Source: CAZLQF01 sp964561545
GTDB lineage: Bacteria; Bacteroidota; Bacteroidia; CAILMK01; CAYYUA01
Length of the DNA: 5,286 nucleotides
Assembly (NCBI GenBank): GCA_964561545.1
Contig: CAZLQF010000065.1
Span: 1 to 5,286, forward strand
Reading direction: 5' to 3'
In this document: piece after piece, positions 1 through 5,286 of the stretch
Numbering within the stretch: the stretch's first letter is position 1
Layout of the letters: each line of letters starts with the position of its first letter
Position numbers and translations under genes: made by a program
Notes under the pieces: model-generated
Told to the model about the DNA's origin: nothing
Database searches by the model: none
The model's input: the letters and a program-made list of their open reading frames with translations, nothing else

Positions 1-1
1 C

Positions 2-58
2 ATCCTTCTGAGGTTGAACCTCAAATGGACGTTCATCGACCGGAACATCATTTTTTAA
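2..58 (+). CDS. C-terminal end of an upstream gene, possibly an outer-membrane protein (partial)
   Basis: Read from base 2, the first 57 bases give 18 codons and a TAA stop at 56-58. The peptide ends LNLKWTFIDRNIIF. About 14 of the 18 codons end in G or C, as in the two genes downstream. The competing open frame (bases 1-66, TGA at 64-66) has mostly A/T third positions, and the remaining frame has a stop at 9-11. The gene would end 13 bases before the adaptor's ATG, so it is probably in the same operon. A terminal Phe after alternating hydrophobic and polar residues is the usual last strand of an outer-membrane beta-barrel, and RND operons often carry their outer-membrane partner next to the adaptor. 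That identity is an inference from 18 residues; any other upstream gene is possible. Confidence 0.45.
   Translation: MLLRLNLKWTFIDRNIIF
9..23. repeat. Perfect 15-base odd palindrome TGAGGTT-G-AACCTCA
   Basis: TGAGGTT (9-15) is the exact reverse complement of AACCTCA (17-23), centred on G16. As RNA it would fold as a 5-bp stem with a 5-base loop and no following T-tract. As DNA it has the symmetry of a dimeric repressor site and lies about 50 bases before the adaptor start. It also lies inside the probable end of the upstream reading frame, which makes an operator less likely. Chance is a fair explanation. Confidence 0.3.
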
Positions 59-71
59 CGGATTGACGGTT

Positions 72-1259
72 ATGAGCCTGAAACGATCGATTTTGCTGAT
101 CCTTCTGGCGGTCATTGGGATTACTTCCGCCGGGTACCTGCTGTACTGGAAACAGCAGACGCTTTCGAAGGCGCCCGCCTTTCGCGACCGACCCCGGCCG
201 GTCACCGTCGAGCAGGCACGACAGGGGGAGTTTGTCCAGACGCGCTCCTACCTCGCCGAAGTGGAGTCCTCTCAGAACACCCGCCTGACGTCCCGGGTTC
301 GGGCCCGGGTGGTACACGTCTCCGTGGACGAAGGAGATCGTGTGGACGCCGGTGAGGTGTTAGTTAAGCTGGATCGTCGTGAGATCAATCAGCGGATTGC
401 CTCCCTGGGGAACGACATCGAGCAGGTGCAGGCAGAAAAACGGGCGCAGGAGGCGGACTTAAAGGAGCTCGGTCAACGATTAACCTACTGGAAAAAGGAG
501 GTCGAGCGATACGAAGGCCTTGTCGAGAAACAATCGGTGAGTGAATCAAAGCTCATTCAGTACAGGGATTCGCTCTCGCAGGTGCGCGGCAATTATGAGT
601 CCATGAAAGAGACCGTTGACGCTCTGGAACACCGGATACAATCACTCAGAAAAAAACGTGCGGAAGCCCGGACGCGCCGCGATTATCACGTCATCAAAAG
701 TCCGTACGATGCGCGTATAGCAAAGCGTCTCATCGATACGGGAGACATGGCGTCGCCGGAACGGGACCTGTTACGACTGGAGGAGGTGTCCCACGACCGA
801 CTTGTGTTCGACCTGCCGCAAACCGACGTCGGAGCGGTTCAGGTCGGATCCCCCGTCCGGTTCGAGACGGATGAGACCCGGGGCAGCGCTGAAATCAGCC
901 TCCTTCATACGACGTACAATGAGAACCGGATGCTGCGTGCGGAAGTTCGACTGCCCCGGGACACGTCAGAGCGGTTTCGTTCCGGTGAATATGTTTCTGT
1001 GGACGTGGTTTTGAACACGTATCCGAACGCCGTACACATTCCTCGCACGGCATTGATTGAGTCGCCCGGCGGGGAACCGTATGTGTTTGTTGTTCAAGAC
1101 GGACAACTCAAGAGCCGATCCGTGGAGCCTCTTGGAAGCCACCGGGATCGAACCGCTGTGAACGGATTGGACGAAGGGGAGACGGTCGTCAAACATACGT
1201 TCCTGGGCTGGACGCTGCTGAATTCCGATCAACCGGTACAACCGGTCCGATCCCCGTGA
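72..1259 (+). CDS. RND efflux periplasmic adaptor subunit (membrane fusion protein, HlyD/AcrA family)
   Basis: This 395-residue adaptor would link the inner-membrane RND pump to a TolC-like outer-membrane channel. A hydrophobic segment (residues 7-24) after MSLKR acts as anchor or uncleaved signal; there is no lipobox cysteine. The first lipoyl half (about 66-102) contains VDEGDRVDAGEVLVKLD, and the second (about 205-237) contains IKSPYDARIAKRLIDTGD. Between them lies a charged coiled-coil hairpin (about 103-204) with its turn near 152. At the tip, R146, L150 and S157 match the R-x3-L-x6-S spacing of the AcrA/MexA docking motif. A beta-barrel (about 242-315) and a membrane-proximal domain (about 316-390, with VHIPRTALIE) follow. 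ATG at 72 is preferred because MSLKR fits a signal-anchor start. An in-frame TTG at 63 would add three residues (MTV) and is less likely. No clear ribosome binding site is visible. The stop overlaps the pump's start. The family is clear; the substrate is unknown. Confidence 0.95.
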   Translation: MSLKRSILLILLAVIGITSAGYLLYWKQQTLSKAPAFRDRPRPVTVEQARQGEFVQTRSYLAEVESSQNTRLTSRVRARVVHVSVDEGDRVDAGEVLVKLDRREINQRIASLGNDIEQVQAEKRAQEADLKELGQRLTYWKKEVERYEGLVEKQSVSESKLIQYRDSLSQVRGNYESMKETVDALEHRIQSLRKKRAEARTRRDYHVIKSPYDARIAKRLIDTGDMASPERDLLRLEEVSHDRLVFDLPQTDVGAVQVGSPVRFETDETRGSAEISLLHTTYNENRMLRAEVRLPRDTSERFRSGEYVSVDVVLNTYPNAVHIPRTALIESPGGEPYVFVVQDGQLKSRSVEPLGSHRDRTAVNGLDEGETVVKHTFLGWTLLNSDQPVQPVRSP

Positions 1260-4200
1260 CACAATTCTCATTAAAATATCCGTACGCCATCGCCGGGCTC
1301 GCACTTCTGATCTTCGGGCTGGGCGTGTATGCCTTTTACAACACGCCGGTCGACCTGTTTCCGGCGTCCAATCCGCCGCAGGTGACGGTGGTGACGGTTC
1401 TTCCGTCGGCCAGTTCCACCGACGTGAACGATCGGGTAACGGAGGTGCTCGAGAAGGAACTGTATGCGATGGAAGGGGTCGAGTCCATTCGGAGTACCAG
1501 CCGTGACGAGGTCTCATCGATTACGGTGGAGTTCTCGTATCGCCGGGCACTTCAGGGGGCTCTGGTCGATGTGCAAAATTCGATAGCGCGGGTGCGGGCG
1601 GACCTTCCCAATGATATGAGAGACCCCCGGGTGTTTCGTCTCACGGAATACTCCTCTCGACCCCTGCTGACGCTTGCACTCCGTCCGAACAATCCGGATC
1701 AACACCGGTTATCCGATGTCCGGTTGCTTGCTGAGAACCAGGTCAAAAACGAGCTGCTTCGACTGGACGGCGTGGCGGACGTGGACGTATTTGGTGGAAA
1801 TCAGCCGAGCATCCGGGTTCGTGTGCATCGTGATCGCCTCGCCGCCCACGGCCTCGGTCCGGCCGACGTCGTCGGTGCCATTGCCCGAAGAAACATCTCT
1901 TCTCCCGCCGGAAACATTTATGAGGACGACAATGAATACCTGGTTCAGGTGAGCGGTGAGTTCGAGGGGCTTGAGGACCTTCGAAGGGTTCCGGTCCGCC
2001 GAACCGGGAAGGGGGAGGTGCGCGTTGGAGATCTGGCCACCGTCGAGCGAGCCCCGGAGGATCAAAAGAGTCTGTATCATGGAAACGGACGTCCGGCCAT
2101 TGCCCTTGGCATTATCCGTCCGGACGACGGTCGCACGGTGGAGACCATAGAAAACGTCAAAGCGCACCTCCCCGAACTTCGCTCCGAATTCCCGGGGCTG
2201 ACCATGGACATCACACAGGATCAGCAGCCGTTAATTGATCTGAACATGGACGGTATGGTCTCCTCGGTCATCCAGGCTATTATTCTTACCGTCATGGTCA
2301 TATTCCTGTTTCTCGGTGACTACAGGGCCGCGGTCGTGGTCAGTATCAGCATTCCTCTTTCCTTTCTTTTTACCCTGATCGTTCTCTGGCTCTCCCCCTT
2401 TACGCTGAACATGATCACACTGACCGGCATCATCGTTGCCATCGGAATGGTTGTGGACGGAGCGGTCGTTGCGCTCGAAAACATTTACAGGCACTATAAT
2501 GCGTCGGAAACGAACGATGCGCAGTCCGCGGCGCTTGAGGGGACCCGGGAAATCACGCTGGCGATTACGGCCGGAATGTTGACCACCGTCGTTGTGCTGG
2601 TTCCGATCATGTTTATGGGGGGATATCCCCAGCGAACGATCGGACGATTGAGCTTCACAATTGCCTCGACACTGGTCATTTCACTGTTTCTTTCGATCAC
2701 GATCATTCCCATTCTTTCCGCAAATCTGCTGGGCGTGGGCAGTTTATCCCGACGTTCACTGGAAAAGCTGGCAAACGTCGTGGACGTCGGAATCAACGGA
2801 CTGGAGTCCGTTTATCGAGATCTTCTCAAGGTGGCGTTGAACTGGCGACTGACAACGCTCCTGATCTTGGTGGGCCTGCTCGGGGCAACGATTCGGCTCG
2901 TTCCGCCAATGATTGGCGGTGAGTTGATGCCTCCCATGGACACCGGCATCACAAACGTAAAATTTACCGTTCCGGCCACGTATTCCACGTCCGAAGTTGA
3001 GCGAGTCCTGGATGACGTGGAAGAGATCATACAGAAATACGAAGGTGTCAAACGAGTGTCGTCCGTCGTGGGATCCGAGCCGGGTGCAATCAGCTTCGGG
3101 ACGGGTGGGTCCACGAGTCAGTCCGCCCGGCTGACCATCTATCTGGTGGACCGAACGCAGCGTGAAGAGGATATCTGGTCTCTACAGACGGATTGGCGAC
3201 GGAAGGTAAAACAGGTCCCGGGCATCCAGAGCGTTCAGGTCAGTGAGTATGGTGCCACGCCCATGGCCAGCACCCGTGCTCCGCTGGACGTGATGATTTC
3301 GGGACCGGACCCGGAGCTGCTGGATCGTTATGCGAACCGCGTGATCAACAAACTAAAAGGGGTTCCCGGTCTGGTGGACGTACGCCGAAACTGGTACTAC
3401 GATGAACGCGAGTACGAGGTGTCCGTGGATGCGTCCCGTGCCCGGGACTTCGGGACCACGACGGATCAGGTCTCAGACAACCTCCGTTCTGCCGTGGACG
3501 GACTACCGGCAGGAAACATGCGGCTGGAGCGGTTCCTGGACCTCCCCATTCGCGTTGATTATCGTTCGTCCGACCTGTCGGGGCCGGAGGCTGTGGAGGA
3601 GATTTACGTTGACAGTACGTTTGGACCGGTGCCTCTGCGGGTGCTCGGGGACGTTCACTCCCGTCGTTCCCGTCCGTCCATAACGCGGGAAGAGCTCCGG
3701 AATACCATCAATATCACCGGAGTTAACAAGACGTACACCATCTCACAGGTGCACTCGATGGTGGACAACCGGCTGTCCTCGATGGAACTGCCGGCCGGTT
3801 ATTCCCTGGAGGTAGGCGGTACGGCGTCGGACATGAAAGACACTCAGAAGCGATTGGTTCAGGCGCTTTTTATTGGTGTAATTCTGTTGTACGTCCTGCT
3901 GTTCGTCCTGTTTCAGTCATTCACGGATCCTCTGGTGGTGATGTCCATTATTCCGTTCACGGTGGGGGCAGCTCTGTGGGGGTTACTTCTTTTTGACAAG
4001 CCGCTCTGTATGCCGGCCAACATGGGGTTGATCTTTGTGGCCGGGGTGGTCGTGAACAACAGCGTTCTCATGCTTGATTTTATTAAGCGGGGAAAGGCGA
4101 ACGGGTTAGATGAGCGAGAATCCATTCTGGAATCTCTCCGGATACGGATCCGTCCAATTCTGATGACTACCGCATCCACCGTTGTGGGGCTGAGTCCGCT

Positions 4201-4393
4201 TGTCCTGGAGCTCGCCGTGGGGCTGGAGCGGTTAAGCCCACTTGCTATCGTGGCAAGCTCGGGGTTACTGGTGGGGACGTTTCTGACGATGATTGTCGTC
4301 CCGGTGGTATACTCGCTGTTCTCCAGTGTCCGACAACATCTATGGCGTATTGGTTCATGGTTCGGATTTTCAACCGAGTTGCAGGAACGTTAA
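1256..4393 (+). CDS. RND family efflux transporter, inner-membrane pump subunit (AcrB/AcrD/AcrF superfamily)
   Basis: This proton-driven exporter has 1045 residues, the normal length for the family (AcrB is 1049). Twelve membrane segments are visible: TM1 about 10-28, TM2-6 about 336-492, TM7 about 530-548, TM8-12 about 866-1020. Two large periplasmic porter/docking loops lie at about 29-335 and 550-865. Early landmarks are TPVDLFP (30-36) and the conserved LPND-x2-DP stretch (117-124). TM4 reads GMVVDGAVVALENIYRH, so D401 matches AcrB D407, Gly402 replaces D408, and E408 is kept. TM10 reads GVVVNNSVLMLDF, so N934 replaces K940. R964 and T971 match AcrB R971 and T978. This resembles the VDNA/VVNNA class of RND pumps rather than AcrB or CusA. 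The start is GTG at 1256, overlapping the adaptor stop (GTGA) with no ribosome binding site of its own, which implies translational coupling. Class membership is certain; substrate (drug, lipid, metal or other) cannot be called. Confidence 0.97.
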   Translation: MTQFSLKYPYAIAGLALLIFGLGVYAFYNTPVDLFPASNPPQVTVVTVLPSASSTDVNDRVTEVLEKELYAMEGVESIRSTSRDEVSSITVEFSYRRALQGALVDVQNSIARVRADLPNDMRDPRVFRLTEYSSRPLLTLALRPNNPDQHRLSDVRLLAENQVKNELLRLDGVADVDVFGGNQPSIRVRVHRDRLAAHGLGPADVVGAIARRNISSPAGNIYEDDNEYLVQVSGEFEGLEDLRRVPVRRTGKGEVRVGDLATVERAPEDQKSLYHGNGRPAIALGIIRPDDGRTVETIENVKAHLPELRSEFPGLTMDITQDQQPLIDLNMDGMVSSVIQAIILTVMVIFLFLGDYRAAVVVSISIPLSFLFTLIVLWLSPFTLNMITLTGIIVAIGMVVDGAVVALENIYRHYNASETNDAQSAALEGTREITLAITAGMLTTVVVLVPIMFMGGYPQRTIGRLSFTIASTLVISLFLSITIIPILSANLLGVGSLSRRSLEKLANVVDVGINGLESVYRDLLKVALNWRLTTLLILVGLLGATIRLVPPMIGGELMPPMDTGITNVKFTVPATYSTSEVERVLDDVEEIIQKYEGVKRVSSVVGSEPGAISFGTGGSTSQSARLTIYLVDRTQREEDIWSLQTDWRRKVKQVPGIQSVQVSEYGATPMASTRAPLDVMISGPDPELLDRYANRVINKLKGVPGLVDVRRNWYYDEREYEVSVDASRARDFGTTTDQVSDNLRSAVDGLPAGNMRLERFLDLPIRVDYRSSDLSGPEAVEEIYVDSTFGPVPLRVLGDVHSRRSRPSITREELRNTINITGVNKTYTISQVHSMVDNRLSSMELPAGYSLEVGGTASDMKDTQKRLVQALFIGVILLYVLLFVLFQSFTDPLVVMSIIPFTVGAALWGLLLFDKPLCMPANMGLIFVAGVVVNNSVLMLDFIKRGKANGLDERESILESLRIRIRPILMTTASTVVGLSPLVLELAVGLERLSPLAIVASSGLLVGTFLTMIVVPVVYSLFSSVRQHLWRIGSWFGFSTELQER

Positions 4394-4416
4394 GGACGAA
4401 TCAAATTTACCGTCCT
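4393..4416 (+). other. Short inverted repeat directly after the pump stop codon
   Basis: AGGACG (4393-4398) and CGTCCT (4411-4416) are exact reverse complements around a 12-base AT-rich loop, starting at the last base of the TAA stop. There is no T-run after the second arm, so this is not a standard intrinsic terminator. It could be a weak 3' stabilising hairpin or chance. Confidence 0.25.
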
Positions 4417-4570
4417 CCGGCATAATTGACACGTCATATAAGACCAACCAGACTCTGGAGGTCCGCTGAACCTTCTTACGCATCGGTGAATTGTGTTCTC
4501 GGGTGCGAGGACATAATGCCTACTTGTGAGGCGTCAGCAGTTTGAGCGGTACAGGGCTTACTGCCTGCGA

Positions 4571-4588
4571 GCACGAGTGTGCATTTTT
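4571..4588 (+). terminator. Weak candidate intrinsic terminator (GCAC-GAGT-GTGC then ATTTTT)
   Basis: A 4-bp GC-rich stem with a 4-base loop (4571-4582) is followed by A and five T residues (4584-4588). The stem is shorter than typical terminators, although a second small hairpin (4552-4567) lies just before it. It is about 180 bases after the pump stop, which is far for an operon terminator, so this is only suggestive. Confidence 0.2.
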
Positions 4589-4610
4589 AATTCGCTCTGA
4601 ACATGTGGCA

Positions 4611-4619
4611 TATATTTTG
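4611..4619 (+). promoter_or_regulatory. Promoter-like element TATATTTTG before the DUF2231-like gene
   Basis: TATATTTTG sits about 50 bases before the start codon in the most AT-rich part of the gap. It resembles the Bacteroidota -7 element TAnnTTTG with one extra base between TA and TTTG; TATATT would also serve as a sigma-70-type -10. No good upstream partner (TTG/TTTG near -33, or TTGACA) is found at the expected distance. Position supports it more than sequence does. Confidence 0.25.
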
Positions 4620-4668
4620 CTTTTAAGTACGTTGAGGCCTTTACGTGTTTCATATTCAATGATGAATC

Positions 4669-5286
4669 ATGATACCGGTTAACAGTGCGCACTGGCACCT
4701 TGTATTGAATCATGTGCCCGTTCTCGGGTCGTTTCTCGGGTTGATTCTTGCCGCGTACATGTATTACCGCGGGAAAACGGCGTGGGATTCGGTGGTACTC
4801 TGGTGGTTTTTGGCCATTGGTGCACTTGCAATACCGGTGTACCTGACCGGGGAACCGGCAGAGGAGCTGGTCGAGGGGGTAGCCGGGGTGTCGCATGATG
4901 CAATTGAGCATCATGAGGAATGGGCGATGTGGGCCTTTGCAATGCAGGAACTCACTGGTTTGTTTACGGTTGGGGTGTTGCTTTACCGGAATTTCGTCCG
5001 TCATCCGGGGCACTGGATTCGACCCACGCTACTTGGATTAGTTCTGATTACGGCCGGGTTAATGGGATACACGGCCGCTCTGGGGGGGCGGATTCATCAT
5101 CCGGAGATCCGCCCCGGATATACGCCACCCGAGGAACACGAGGAATCGGTGGAGGGGGAGGAATCCGCAGTGTCCCCCGAAAAGAACACCAATCCGGAGG
5201 CAATCGAACGGAATGCCACATACGAAGAAGAAGGACGAAACGATATGCAAGCGATCGAATTGAGCGTGAAAAATTCGTTTCGAAAC
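4669..5286 (+). CDS. DUF2231-like four-helix membrane protein with acidic C-terminal tail (partial, runs off the window)
   Basis: The frame is open from ATG 4669 through the last base, giving 206 residues without a stop. An in-frame TGA at 4663-4665, one codon upstream, fixes the start region; no clear ribosome binding site is visible. The protein begins MIPVNSAHWHLVLNHVPVLG, followed by membrane helices at about 13-33, 43-60, 85-106 and 117-138. PVYLTGEPAEELVE (56-69) follows helix 2, and GGRIHHPEIRPG (139-150) follows helix 4. The opening and the TGEPAEE loop resemble a DUF2231-related family of uncharacterised membrane proteins seen in Bacteroidota; this assignment is from memory of the pattern. 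Histidines cluster near the membrane edges (H8, H10, H15, H76, H81, H82, H112, H115, H143, H144), which could suit heme or metal binding but is unproven. Residues 153-190 are strongly acidic and probably disordered. No link to the efflux operon is evident, and the gap argues for separate transcription. Confidence 0.82.
   Translation, partial: MIPVNSAHWHLVLNHVPVLGSFLGLILAAYMYYRGKTAWDSVVLWWFLAIGALAIPVYLTGEPAEELVEGVAGVSHDAIEHHEEWAMWAFAMQELTGLFTVGVLLYRNFVRHPGHWIRPTLLGLVLITAGLMGYTAALGGRIHHPEIRPGYTPPEEHEESVEGEESAVSPEKNTNPEAIERNATYEEEGRNDMQAIELSVKNSFRN

Larger units (their letters stand above)
4394..4668. other. Intergenic region between the efflux operon and the DUF2231-like gene
   Basis: These 275 bases hold no credible gene: stops are frequent in all forward frames, and the one long reverse frame is a shadow running through the next gene. 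Besides the hairpin at the pump stop, I see a TTGACA hexamer at 4426-4431 without a good -10 box at 16-18 bases (CAGACT at 17). There are also several small inverted repeats at 4516-4534 (ATGCCT/AGGCGT with one G-T pair), 4552-4567 (CAGG/CCTG) and 4571-4582 (GCAC/GTGC). From about 4583 to 4625 the sequence becomes AT-rich. The gap length and these signals suggest a transcript boundary, so the downstream gene probably has its own promoter. Confidence 0.5.

Noticed and set aside
1..66. Alternative upstream reading frame ending at TGA 64-66, which would overlap a TTG adaptor start at 63
   Set aside because: Its third codon positions are mostly A/T, unlike the neighbouring genes, while the frame ending at 56-58 fits their bias. 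The TTG start is also weaker than ATG at 72.
966..1517. 183-codon minus-strand open frame across the adaptor-pump junction
   Set aside because: It lies fully opposite two clear family members and has low-complexity Arg/Pro/Ser composition typical of a shadow frame.
1256..4393. Heavy-metal (CusA-type) RND pump
   Set aside because: The TM10 Asn pair at the CusA E939 position and the VDG TM4 motif do not match the CusA pattern, and no methionine pair or metal-binding cluster stands out in the periplasmic loops.
4426..4454. TTGACA at 4426-4431 as a sigma-70 promoter
   Set aside because: The -35 hexamer is perfect, but the 17-base-spaced hexamer is CAGACT and neighbouring spacings are no better. 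It also lies over 200 bases before the next start codon.
4501..4580. tRNA or known riboswitch in the intergenic gap
   Set aside because: No cloverleaf, GTTC-type T-loop or recognisable riboswitch core could be found by eye; only short unconnected stems are present.
4558..5013. 151-codon open frame on the minus strand across the intergenic region and the last gene
   Set aside because: It is antisense to the DUF2231-like gene, rich in Pro, His, Arg and Lys with no recognisable domain, and looks like a shadow of the plus-strand gene.

Overview
The window carries most of a tripartite RND efflux operon on the + strand, followed by the start of an unrelated-looking membrane-protein gene. Overall base composition is moderately GC-rich, genes favour G/C at third codon positions, and none of the three visible starts has a convincing Shine-Dalgarno sequence. 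Together with a DUF2231-like protein of the NHVPVLG / TGEPAEE type, this suggests a member of the Bacteroidota/Rhodothermota group. The taxonomic guess is an inference from style, not from a marker gene.

Layout: (1) Bases 2-58 read as the last 18 codons of an upstream gene ending in phenylalanine, with the codon bias of the neighbouring genes. It is plausibly the outer-membrane part of the same system, but too short to identify. (2) 72-1259 encodes a periplasmic adaptor (membrane fusion protein) with an N-terminal membrane anchor, a split lipoyl domain, a long alpha-helical hairpin carrying the R-x3-L-x6-S tip signature for TolC docking, then beta-barrel and membrane-proximal domains. (3) 1256-4393 encodes a full-length 1045-residue RND pump, starting with GTG inside the adaptor's stop codon (GTGA overlap). 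(4) 4394-4668 is a 275-base gap with weak hairpins, one T-tract and an AT-rich promoter-like element. (5) 4669 to the window end is the open 5' part of a four-helix, histidine-rich membrane protein with a very acidic tail.

The adaptor and pump should form one inner-membrane complex that reaches a TolC-like outer-membrane channel and exports a substrate using proton-motive force. The sequence does not show the substrate. The pump is not the classical AcrB proton-relay type: it keeps the first TM4 aspartate (D401), but has Gly at the second position and Asn in place of the TM10 lysine. I saw no CRISPR array, tRNA, rRNA, insertion sequence or clearly new system. The most unusual points are the relay residues, the extended adaptor hairpin and the acidic-tailed DUF2231-like protein.
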